Source of the DNA: Aquirufa ecclesiirivi
GTDB taxonomy: Bacteria > Bacteroidota > Bacteroidia > Cytophagales > Spirosomataceae
DNA: 64,000 nt
Reading direction: 5' to 3'
NCBI RefSeq assembly: GCF_011250515.1
Contig: NZ_JAANOP010000001.1
Span: 248,001-312,000 of the forward strand
Shown here: positions 28,201 through 34,363 of the stretch, one piece after another
Position numbering within the stretch: the first letter of the stretch is position 1
How the letters are laid out: each line of letters starts with the position of its first letter
Translations under genes and position numbers: made by a program
Notes under the pieces: generated by a model
What the model saw: the letters and a program-made list of their open reading frames with translations, nothing else
What the model was told of the DNA's origin: nothing
Databases searched by the model: none

Positions 28201-28380
28201 ACCACGGGGCATTAATACTTGACCAATTTTTTGGTCTTGGCTAAGCGTTGCATAGACCGAATCCACCCATTTCTGCTTGGCATGAGGAAATAAACTGGAT
28301 TGCGCCAAGGTAAGATTAGCGAAGATGACTAAAATTAAGAAAAGTAACCTTGCACTAAAGGCTTTGATTTGAAGTTTCAT
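25240..28380 (-). CDS. GH3 beta-N-acetylglucosaminidase fused to a serine beta-lactamase-like domain
   Basis: The 1046-residue protein has a signal peptide (about 1-26). The GH3 N-terminal barrel (about 35-350) contains the NagZ-type motif KHFPGHGDTGTDSH and the nucleophile segment FTDAMDMKG; a GH3 C-terminal domain follows (about 405-570). The last 430 residues are a beta-lactamase/DD-peptidase-like domain with SITK (Ser about 653) and GHSGFTGTY near the end. NagZ-type enzymes cleave N-acetylglucosamine from muropeptides, so the fusion probably couples glycan and peptide trimming in peptidoglycan recycling. Such fusions are widespread in Bacteroidota. It heads the minus-strand run with the epimerase, LOG and OmpA genes. 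Confidence 0.92.
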   Translation of the reverse strand: MKLQIKAFSARLLFLILVIFANLTLAQSSLFPHAKQKWVDSVYATLSQDQKIGQVLMPRGNTGPIYDTARLNSIVRDYHVGGFVFFAGYPTNQARLVNKLQAMSKVPLFIGMDLEWGLNMRLDSTVRYPYQMTLGAMQGNDALIEKMGFQIAQQCKRMGVHINYAPVVDVNNNPNNPVINFRSFGEDRDLVTQKALAYMRGLQKGGVITSAKHFPGHGDTGTDSHYDLPILSHSRSRLDSLELFPYRELIQKGLQGIMVGHLNIPSLDTTASLASTLSKPIVKGLLRDELKFEGLVFTDAMDMKGATKMFPEGTANVKAILAGNDILETFVDVPSAFNAIKKALSTGELSEEDLNFRVKKILNAKAWAGLDQYQPIAIENLIEDLNPIHSEVLNKQLAEKTATVLKNTDNLIPLRNLQQLKVATLAIGKANYGSTFPTEFQKMAQNYMEMDHFYIDETSADTTISTTQAKLNAYDVVLLGIHGTSIRPVNNYSIKAPIKTLVDRFISPKTVVVHLGNAFTLTKFDSLQKAAALITMYQDGIAQQEVAAQLIFGGLPASGKFPVTLNAKYVRGMGISTPTLARLQYNVLPEAVGLQGAYLNKQVDSLAKLAIQVKGAPGVVVLIAKEGKVIYHKAFGNQTYESSIPLRKSDIFDLASITKISTSIPALMKWEDEGKFTLQEGMGALIPELKTSNKANVKYIDVLTHQARLRAWIPFWQEYVDSTDMIFHSKKFNERFAKKDLKTTVVEKFITKTQGEDRVKALIKQQYKMLWDSCVDIKSEVTRWKPKTISYQYSEEYPIKITDHLWGHSSLSSQLFAAIKNSPLREKKEYVYSDLSYYYLPRVSPRLSGKEWTEFLSDTFYKPLGASTLVYQADKHFPMDRIVPTEYDSLFRKTLIHGKVHDEGAALLDGISGHAGLFGNANDLAKLMQMYLQRGYYGGQQFIKEETMRTWSSYPFSIDENSRRGIGFDKPDRKKPGISAAASASAESFGHSGFTGTYTWIDPAHDLVYVFLSNRVYPTRNNSKISDMNIRTGINEVIYQAIKKGN

Positions 28381-28492
28381 GGAATGGTCGAATTTGAAAA
28401 TACCAAGCTGTGAAAATACGGCAAAAGCCTGAATCTTTGGGGCTTTGGGATTGATTTTTCGTAGTAATTTTTCTTAAGCCAGAAAGGAATTG

Positions 28493-28500
28493 TAATTTTG
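28493..28500 (+). promoter_or_regulatory. -7 promoter box of tpiA
   Basis: TAATTTTG (TAnnTTTG) ends 21 bases before the ATG at 28522. It overlaps a TTG at 28498 that would otherwise extend the frame, favouring the later start. Confidence 0.6.
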
Positions 28501-28521
28501 CACACCAAAAAAGATGAACGT

Positions 28522-29283
28522 ATGAGAAAAAAGATTGTTGCAGGAAACTGGAAAATGAATAAAACAGCTACTGAAGCTGTAGCATTAGCTGCTGAAGTAG
28601 CGGCATTAGTAAAATCGGATGTCCCATCCAACGTACAGGTGATTATGGCTCCTCCATCGCTATTTATTTCTGAAGTAAATAAAGCGACAAAAGGAATTGC
28701 TAATTTATCCGTATCAGCACAAAACTGCCATGAAAAGGCTTCGGGTGCTTATACAGGCGAAATTTCTGCTCCTATGTTGGCTTCTGCTGGTATTCCCTAT
28801 GTTATTTTAGGACACTCCGAGCGTAGACAGTATTTCCAAGAAAGTAATGCTCAATTGGCTGCTAAAGTGGATGCCGCTTTAGAAAATAAATTAACGCCTA
28901 TTTTTTGTTGCGGAGAGAGTCTTGAGTTACGTGAAGGTGGTGAATTTTTAGCTTTTGTCGCACAACAGTTAACAGAAAGCTTGTTTCATTTAAGTGCCGA
29001 GGCATTTGGTCAAGTGGTGATTGCCTATGAGCCAATCTGGGCTATTGGAACCGGTTTGACGGCTTCTTCTGCCCAAGCTCAAGAAATGCATGCTTACTTA
29101 CGACAGCATATTGCTGGTAAATATGGCCAAGCGATTGCTGATGCTTGTTCTATCTTGTATGGAGGAAGTTGCAATGCACAGAATGCAGCAGAATTATTTG
29201 CTTGTGCAGATGTAGATGGTGGTCTAATCGGCGGCGCTTCTTTAAAAGCTGGAGATTTTATTACAATTGCAAAATCATTCTAA
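28522..29283 (+). CDS. tpiA: Triosephosphate isomerase
   Basis: TpiA interconverts dihydroxyacetone phosphate and glyceraldehyde 3-phosphate in glycolysis. From MRKKIVAGNWKMN (Lys11) the 253-residue protein is full length. The catalytic His is in ILGHSERR, the catalytic Glu in AYEPIWAIGTG, and the phosphate-binding loops are YGGSCNAQNA and GGLIGGASL. It is transcribed alone from the box at 28493-28500, divergently from the GH3/beta-lactamase gene. A family-A palindrome begins 18 bases after the stop. Confidence 0.97.
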   Translation: MRKKIVAGNWKMNKTATEAVALAAEVAALVKSDVPSNVQVIMAPPSLFISEVNKATKGIANLSVSAQNCHEKASGAYTGEISAPMLASAGIPYVILGHSERRQYFQESNAQLAAKVDAALENKLTPIFCCGESLELREGGEFLAFVAQQLTESLFHLSAEAFGQVVIAYEPIWAIGTGLTASSAQAQEMHAYLRQHIAGKYGQAIADACSILYGGSCNAQNAAELFACADVDGGLIGGASLKAGDFITIAKSF

Positions 29284-29301
29284 AAATTTTGATTTTTTCT
29301 A

Positions 29302-29334
29302 AACCTTGCCAGCGTTTCAAACGCTGTCAAGGTT
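29302..29334. repeat. 33-bp palindromic repeat, family A, copy 3
   Basis: The arms AACCTTGCCAGCGTT and AACGCTGTCAAGGTT surround TCA. The same two half-units as in copies 1 and 2 are present but in swapped order. Flanking sequence on both sides resembles that of copy 4, giving an imperfect direct repeat of about 85 bp around the HAD gene. Confidence 0.85.
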
Positions 29335-29374
29335 AACGATAATCCTCCATTTTTCTTGTCCAACAAACTGATAT

Positions 29375-30052
29375 ATGAAAGTTATCGCCTTTGATGCGGA
29401 TGATACATTGTGGGTTAATGAGCCCTATTTCAGTGAGGCGGAAAAACACTTTTGCCAAATGATGGAAGATTTCCTTCCTATTCACAGTACATCACAAGAG
29501 CTTTTTAAAACAGAAATGGACAATCTCGATACCTATGGGTATGGAGTAAAAGGATTTATGTTATCCATGATTGAAACTGCCACACGAATTTCTAAAGGAA
29601 CGATTGGCCTGGATGGAATTGAGCGCATTCTAGCTATTGGAAAAGAATTAATCCACAAACCCATTGAAATTTTACCTGGAGTTGAAGAGGTTTTAGGAGC
29701 TTTATCTCAAAAATATCGCTTAGTCGTTGCAACTAAAGGTGATTTACTAGATCAAGAAAGGAAATTAGCCAAATCTGGATTAGAAAAATACTTCCATCAC
29801 ATTGAAATCATGTCCAACAAAAAGGAGCATGATTATTTAAAACTAATCCAACATTTAGATATTCAAACAAACGAATTTCTCATGATTGGAAATTCCCTCA
29901 AATCGGACATTTTACCTGTTTTGGCCATTGGCGGACATGGTGTTCATGTCCCTTTTCACACTACTTGGGCACATGAACAAGTCTCTCACCAAATCATTCA
30001 TGAGAACTTCCGTGAAGTGAAAGAAATGTTTGAAATTTTAGATTTTCTCTAA
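29375..30052 (+). CDS. HAD family hydrolase
   Basis: The 225-residue protein has HAD motif I VIAFDADDTLW, a cap region (about 15-95), motif II VVATKGD, a motif III lysine near KKEHDYLK, and motif IV IGNSLKSDI. The DDTLW beginning and size resemble YjjG/phosphoglycolate-phosphatase-type enzymes. The substrate is unknown. It is bracketed by two copies of the family-A palindrome and its stop codon overlaps the second, which suggests that gene and repeats could have moved together. Confidence 0.88.
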   Translation: MKVIAFDADDTLWVNEPYFSEAEKHFCQMMEDFLPIHSTSQELFKTEMDNLDTYGYGVKGFMLSMIETATRISKGTIGLDGIERILAIGKELIHKPIEILPGVEEVLGALSQKYRLVVATKGDLLDQERKLAKSGLEKYFHHIEIMSNKKEHDYLKLIQHLDIQTNEFLMIGNSLKSDILPVLAIGGHGVHVPFHTTWAHEQVSHQIIHENFREVKEMFEILDFL

Positions 30053-30084
30053 ACGTTGCCAGCGTTTGAAACGCTGTCAACGTT
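30052..30084. repeat. 33-bp palindromic repeat, family A, copy 4
   Basis: The arms AACGTTGCCAGCGTT and AACGCTGTCAACGTT surround TGA. Relative to copy 3, both arms carry a compensating C-to-G/G-to-C change, so pairing is preserved although the sequence has changed. It lies between the convergent HAD and NifU-family genes. Confidence 0.85.
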
Positions 30085-30121
30085 AACGAAAGATTCGATT
30101 TTTTCTTGTCCAAGAAACTGA

Positions 30122-30712
30122 TTAAACACCTTCGGCGACTACTTCCTTCACTTGAGGTACCATGCGTGTCATTAAGGCCTCAATGCCGGCCTTTAAGGTC
30201 ATGGTAGATGATGGACAACCTGAGCAAGATCCTTGCAATAATACTTTTACTTGGCCCGACTCCTCATCAAAGGAATAAAAAGAGATAGCCCCTCCGTCAG
30301 ATTCAACGGCTGGCTTGACATATTGCTCCAACACTTCTTTGATTTTAGCAATCACCTCAGACTCCTCCGCATCGGATTCTGAAATAGCACTTTCTGGTAA
30401 ACTAAAAACGGGCCTTTTCTCTTCAAAATACTTTTTCAAATATTGCTTGATTCCAAAAAGTTCATCCTCCCATAGCACATGTTCTGCTTTCGTTAAAGTG
30501 ACAAAATTGCTGGTGATAAATACTCGCTTGACAAAATCAAAACCAAATAAAGCTACCGCCAAAGGTGAATTTTTCTCCTTGGTTAATCCATCTGCGGGCT
30601 GAGTATAATCAAACGACATGCCATCAGGCAATAATTCCACATTGAAAACAAATTTCATGGACTGTGGATTAGGAGTTGACTCGGTGTATATATGTATCTG
30701 AGATTGCAGCAT
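30122..30712 (-). CDS. NifU-family iron-sulfur scaffold (Nfu type)
   Basis: The 196-residue protein has an N-terminal Nfu_N domain (about 1-95, starting IHIYTESTPNPQSMKF) and a C-terminal NifU domain with CSGCPSS (about 167-173), whose two cysteines hold a transient Fe-S cluster. Nfu proteins carry clusters to target enzymes. It is monocistronic, with a TACCTTTG promoter box upstream on the minus strand. Confidence 0.95.
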   Translation of the reverse strand: MLQSQIHIYTESTPNPQSMKFVFNVELLPDGMSFDYTQPADGLTKEKNSPLAVALFGFDFVKRVFITSNFVTLTKAEHVLWEDELFGIKQYLKKYFEEKRPVFSLPESAISESDAEESEVIAKIKEVLEQYVKPAVESDGGAISFYSFDEESGQVKVLLQGSCSGCPSSTMTLKAGIEALMTRMVPQVKEVVAEGV

Positions 30713-30732
30713 ATCATTTTTATTTAACCCAA

Positions 30733-30740
30733 CAAAGGTA
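30733..30740 (-). promoter_or_regulatory. -7 promoter box of the NifU-family gene
   Basis: The minus strand reads TACCTTTG, ending 20 bases before the ATG at 30712. Confidence 0.6.
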
Positions 30741-30764
30741 GGGGCTTTTTGGTTTCAAACGCAC

Positions 30765-30795
30765 AAAAAAAAACCTGATGTAAAAACACCAGGTT
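30765..30795 (-). terminator. Terminator of the rplU-rpmA operon
   Basis: On the minus strand AACCTGGTG pairs with CATCAGGTT around a short loop, followed by a run of nine T. It lies 23 bases after the rpmA stop. Confidence 0.85.
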
Positions 30796-30817
30796 CTTTT
30801 AATATCAATCAGACAAA

Positions 30818-31231
30818 TTACTCAGCTGCTGGAGCTGCTTTCTTTGCTGGTGCTTTCTTCGCTTTTGGAGCTGCCTCTACCGCAGCTTCCTCTGCTACTT
30901 CAGCTTTAGGAGCTGGAGCTGCTTTCTTCGCTGGCGCTTTGGCAACCGCTGGTTTGTCAGCAGCTACTGCACTAGCAGCGATAGGTAAAACGTGAACGAA
31001 AGAACGACCTTTAAATCCTTTTTTGAAGGTTACAACACCATCAGATAAAGCAAATAAAGTATGATCTTTTCCTAAACCTACGTTCAATCCTGGATTGTGA
31101 GCTGTTCCTCTTTGACGAACAATAATGTTACCTGCGATAACTGCTTGGCCACCAAATAACTTAACGCCAAGTCGTTTACTATGCGATTCGCGACCGTTTT
31201 TGGATGATCCGGCCCCTTTTTTATGTGCCAT
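30818..31231 (-). CDS. rpmA: Ribosomal protein bL27 with long Ala/Lys/Pro tail
   Basis: Residues 1-85 are standard bL27: [41 protein letters not shown] and [12 protein letters not shown]. bL27 lies by the peptidyl-transferase centre of the 50S subunit. The protein continues to 137 residues with about 48 residues rich in Ala, Lys, Pro and Glu (repeated APAKKAAPA), well beyond the usual 85-95. The base sequence of the tail is repetitive but has no stop or frameshift. It is second in the rplU-rpmA operon. Confidence 0.95.
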   Translation of the reverse strand: MAHKKGAGSSKNGRESHSKRLGVKLFGGQAVIAGNIIVRQRGTAHNPGLNVGLGKDHTLFALSDGVVTFKKGFKGRSFVHVLPIAASAVAADKPAVAKAPAKKAAPAPKAEVAEEAAVEAAPKAKKAPAKKAAPAAE

Positions 31232-31270
31232 GTTTTATTATGTTAAACGTATAAAACGTTGATTAAACAA

Positions 31271-31585
31271 TTATTTTAAAGAAATTGACTCGATCAAAAC
31301 CTTCGTCAAATCCTGACGGTGACCATTCATTTTTTGGTAACTCTTTCTACGCTTCTTCTTGAAAACCAAGACTTTCTCGCCACGAACGTGAGCTACAATT
31401 TTTCCTGTGATTTTAGCTCCCTCTACAGTAGGGGCTCCAACGGTCACATCTCCGTCTTTGTCAACAAGTAAAACCTTGTCGAAAACCAGTGCAGCGCCTT
31501 CCTCTCCCGCCAAACGGTGGGTATAAACGGAACGGTCTTTTTCTACTTTAAATTGCTGCCCGGCAATTTCTACGATTGCGTACAT
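31271..31585 (-). CDS. rplU: Ribosomal protein bL21
   Basis: This 104-residue 50S subunit protein binds 23S rRNA. It begins [16 protein letters not shown] and carries [15 protein letters not shown] and the basic [18 protein letters not shown] segment. It precedes rpmA by 39 bp in the conserved order rplU-rpmA. Its transcript would have a leader of roughly 65 bases from the promoter at 31658-31688. Confidence 0.97.
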   Translation of the reverse strand: MYAIVEIAGQQFKVEKDRSVYTHRLAGEEGAALVFDKVLLVDKDGDVTVGAPTVEGAKITGKIVAHVRGEKVLVFKKKRRKSYQKMNGHRQDLTKVLIESISLK

Positions 31586-31657
31586 TCTTTTATGTATTTA
31601 AGTGAAACAATCCCACGAGGCTAGGAATACCTTTCAAAAGCCTTTTAAATGGGGGTG

Positions 31658-31688
31658 CAAATATAAAAAGTTATTGGCAAACTTGCAA
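31658..31688 (-). promoter_or_regulatory. Promoter of rplU-rpmA
   Basis: On the minus strand a -33 TTG (31686-31688) and a -7 TATATTTG (31658-31665) are separated by 20 bases. The long leader that follows could house regulation, but I see no recognised element in it. Confidence 0.6.
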
Positions 31689-31711
31689 GTAAGCCCTTGA
31701 TTTAATTGTGA

Positions 31712-32878
31712 TTAATACACAAACTCCCCAAATTCACTTCGAATGCTCAACTTCTTCATGGGAGAAGATTCCACTCGACCAATCACCTGTGCAGGTATCC
31801 CAAAGCTTTGAGAAATCTGAATAATCTGGTCTGCATACGTAGGATTAACATAGATTTCCATCCGATGACCCATGTTGAACACCTGATACATTTCCTGATA
31901 ACTCGTGCCGCTCTCTTTTTGAATCATCTCAAACAAAGGAGGTACTGGAAATAACTGATCTTTAATGATATGTACCTGATCCACAAAATGCATCACTTTG
32001 GTTTGGGCACCACCCGAACAATGGACCATCCCGTGCAAATGAGGTCGAAACTCTTCTAATATCGCCTTAATCACGGGAGCATAGGTTCTAGTAGGTGATA
32101 AAATCAGTTGACCGACATTCATGGGTGTTCCCGACACAGCCTCTTCTAATCTTCTTGATCCAGAATAAACCAAATCCCGAGGAACTTGAGGATCAAAACT
32201 TTCTGGATATTGACCTGCTAAATAATGACCCAGCACATCATGACGAGCCGAAGTCAAACCATTACTTCCCATTCCTCCATTATAAGTTTTCTCATAATTA
32301 GCTTGGCCATCTGATGCCAAACCGATGATGACATCCCCCGCTTGAATATGCTCATTTGAAACCACATCCGAACGTTTTAAACGGGCAACCACCGTACTAT
32401 CAACAATGATGGTTCGTACCAAATCTCCCACATCTGCCGTTTCTCCACCCGTACTATAAATGCCTATTCCATTATCCCGAAGCATCTGAAGCACCTCTTC
32501 GGTACCTTGAATAATCTCAGCAATAACTTCTCCTGGAATCAAATTTTTATTACGCCCAATTGTGCTGGATAACAACATATGATCCGTTGCTCCCACACAA
32601 ATTAAGTCGTCCGTATTCATGACAACCGCATCTTGAGCAATGCCCCTCCAAACAGAAATATCTCCTGTTTCTTTCCAATAGAGGTATGCCAAAGAGGATT
32701 TTGTACCTGCACCATCCGCATGCATGATGTTGCAATATGCCTCGTCTCCTCCCAACATATCAGGAGAAATTTTGCAAAATGCTTTCGGGAATAATCCTTT
32801 ATCTAAGGTTGATATCGCCTTGTGTACATCATCTTTTGATGCAGAAACCCCTCTTTGTAAATAACGATCTGAGGACAT
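31712..32878 (-). CDS. purM: Phosphoribosylformylglycinamidine cyclo-ligase (AIR synthase) family
   Basis: AIR synthase closes the imidazole ring in purine synthesis using ATP. The 388-residue protein shows the PurM fold motifs MHADGAGTKSSLAY, DAVVMNTDDLICVGAT, GIYSTGGETADVGD and an ATP-site GLASDGQANYEKTYNGG. It is about 40 residues longer than E. coli PurM, as is usual for the Bacteroidota AIR-synthase-related form. It follows hemB by 3 bp on the same strand and is probably co-transcribed. Confidence 0.85.
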   Translation of the reverse strand: MSSDRYLQRGVSASKDDVHKAISTLDKGLFPKAFCKISPDMLGGDEAYCNIMHADGAGTKSSLAYLYWKETGDISVWRGIAQDAVVMNTDDLICVGATDHMLLSSTIGRNKNLIPGEVIAEIIQGTEEVLQMLRDNGIGIYSTGGETADVGDLVRTIIVDSTVVARLKRSDVVSNEHIQAGDVIIGLASDGQANYEKTYNGGMGSNGLTSARHDVLGHYLAGQYPESFDPQVPRDLVYSGSRRLEEAVSGTPMNVGQLILSPTRTYAPVIKAILEEFRPHLHGMVHCSGGAQTKVMHFVDQVHIIKDQLFPVPPLFEMIQKESGTSYQEMYQVFNMGHRMEIYVNPTYADQIIQISQSFGIPAQVIGRVESSPMKKLSIRSEFGEFVY

Positions 32879-32881
32879 ATA

Positions 32882-33853
32882 TTACGCTAATTTTAATTGT
32901 GCAAACTCTTTCGCAAAATAGGTCAAGATAACTTGAGCTCCTGCTCGCTTAATTGATAATAAACTCTCCAACATGGCCTTTTCTCCATCGATCCAGCCGT
33001 TTTGGGCCGCTGCTTTTACCATGGCATATTCCCCTGAAACATTATAGGCGGCAATCGGCAAGTGACTATTTTCTTTCAATAAGGCAATGATATCCAAATA
33101 GGCTAAAGCAGGCTTCACCATTAAAAAATCAGCTCCTTCCATTTCATCCAATTCTGCTTCTATCAATGCCTCCCGACGATTCGCAGGGTTCATTTGATAG
33201 CTTTTCTTATCTCCAAACTTAGGTGCAGATTCCAATGCATCGCGGAATGGGCCATAAAATGCCGATGCATACTTAGCGGTATACGCCATGATACCCACCT
33301 GAGAATATCCCGCATCATCCAAAGCCTGACGCAAATAACCTACCCGACCGTCCATCATATCCGATGGGCCAATCAATTTACTTCCCGCCTGAGCCTGAGC
33401 AATCGCCATCTTGGCCAAAACCGGTAAGGTTTCATCATTTAAAATCTGACCGTCTTTAACGATGCCATCATGTCCATCCGAACTATATGGATCCATCGCT
33501 ACATCAGTCAATAAGCTGATTTCTGGGAATCGTTGACTGATTTCATAAATGGATTCGGTGTAAATGTTTCCATTTTTATAACTCTCCGTAGCCATAGAAT
33601 CTTTTTTAGATTCTGGGATTTGAGGAAATAAAGCAAAGGACTGAATACCCATTTTAACACAGGATTCAATCTCTACCAATAATAAGTCTAAGGTAAACCG
33701 GTAAATTCCCGGCATGGAAGAGATCTCCGTTTGAGTATTTTGACCTTCCATGACAAAAAGCGGAAACATCATATCTTTAACAGATAATCTAGTTTCTTCC
33801 ACCATGGAACGGATTACAGCACTTTGACGATTTCTACGAGGTCTTTGCAACAT
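32882..33853 (-). CDS. hemB: Porphobilinogen synthase (delta-aminolevulinic acid dehydratase)
   Basis: HemB condenses two 5-aminolevulinates into porphobilinogen, the second common step of heme synthesis. The 323-residue protein carries both Schiff-base lysines: YTAKYASAFYGPFRDA and LMVKPALAYLDI. The N-terminal MLQRPRRNRQSAVIRSMV and SDMMDGRVGYLRQ are typical. It is first in a two-gene run with the purM-like gene, from the box at 33873-33880. Confidence 0.97.
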   Translation of the reverse strand: MLQRPRRNRQSAVIRSMVEETRLSVKDMMFPLFVMEGQNTQTEISSMPGIYRFTLDLLLVEIESCVKMGIQSFALFPQIPESKKDSMATESYKNGNIYTESIYEISQRFPEISLLTDVAMDPYSSDGHDGIVKDGQILNDETLPVLAKMAIAQAQAGSKLIGPSDMMDGRVGYLRQALDDAGYSQVGIMAYTAKYASAFYGPFRDALESAPKFGDKKSYQMNPANRREALIEAELDEMEGADFLMVKPALAYLDIIALLKENSHLPIAAYNVSGEYAMVKAAAQNGWIDGEKAMLESLLSIKRAGAQVILTYFAKEFAQLKLA

Positions 33854-33872
33854 GATTGATCCAATTAAGCTG

Positions 33873-33880
33873 CAAAGTTA
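33873..33880 (-). promoter_or_regulatory. -7 promoter box of hemB
   Basis: The minus strand reads TAACTTTG, ending 19 bases before the ATG at 33853. Confidence 0.6.
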
Positions 33881-33891
33881 CAGAATAAAAA

Positions 33892-34242
33892 TTAACCCCG
33901 TTGCTCCAATTTAGCACTCAACTCGGCTATTTTCTTTTGCAATTCCAGAATCAGCCGTAAGGATTCATCAAATTCCTTGCGCATGACAAAACTATAACCT
34001 TCACTCGGGTTTAAATTATTGGTATTTCCCAAGGTATATGCTGGTTTTTCCATTAAGATTTCTCCTAAATCAAACTCTAAGACCTCGGCAATTTGATTCA
34101 TTCGCGACAAAGACGGATCTGTTTGACCCCGCTCAATTTTAGAATAGGAAGACGTCGAAATATTTAATTTCATCGCCACGTAATCTTGGCTATATCCTTT
34201 ATCTGATCTAATTTTTCGAATGCTTTTTGCGAAGTCTTTCAT
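33892..34242 (-). CDS. XRE-family helix-turn-helix regulator
   Basis: The 116-residue protein has an N-terminal HTH_3 domain (about 5-62: KIRSDKGYSQDYVAMKLNISTSSYSKIERGQTDP spans it) and a C-terminal coiled-coil-like helix (ESLRLILELQKKIAELSAKLEQ) that may dimerise. The target is unknown. Nested inverted repeats at 34283-34329, upstream of its start, could be its own operator. The hemB promoter box lies 12 bases beyond its stop codon. Confidence 0.85.
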   Translation of the reverse strand: MKDFAKSIRKIRSDKGYSQDYVAMKLNISTSSYSKIERGQTDPSLSRMNQIAEVLEFDLGEILMEKPAYTLGNTNNLNPSEGYSFVMRKEFDESLRLILELQKKIAELSAKLEQRG

Positions 34243-34282
34243 CGCAGTAAAATTCCAAAAGAATTAGAGGATTGCTGTGTGC

Positions 34283-34329
34283 GCCAAATGACATAAAATA
34301 AACTTATGCGACATTTGCAATCGTTTGGC
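34283..34329. promoter_or_regulatory. Nested inverted repeats upstream of the XRE gene, possible operator
   Basis: GCCAAA (34283-34288) mirrors TTTGGC (34324-34329), and inside it CATAA (34292-34296) mirrors TTATG (34304-34308); CATTTG at 34312 is the complement of CAAATG at 34285. The arrangement is what a dimeric regulator might bind, but no binding consensus is known to me. Confidence 0.35.
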
Positions 34330-34363
34330 GACAAATTTTATCATTTATCAATTACTTGATAAG

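Noticed and set aside
28377-28631. Minus-strand open frame over the tpiA start
   Set aside because: It is the shadow of the Ala-rich tpiA N-terminus and covers its promoter.
31586-31657. Possible riboswitch or L21 leader in front of rplU
   Set aside because: I see only a weak AAAGGCTTTT hairpin and no conserved structure I can name.
34243-34363. Missing PDZ part of the M61 gene after its stop
   Set aside because: No frame in this stretch continues the protein; it holds inverted repeats instead.
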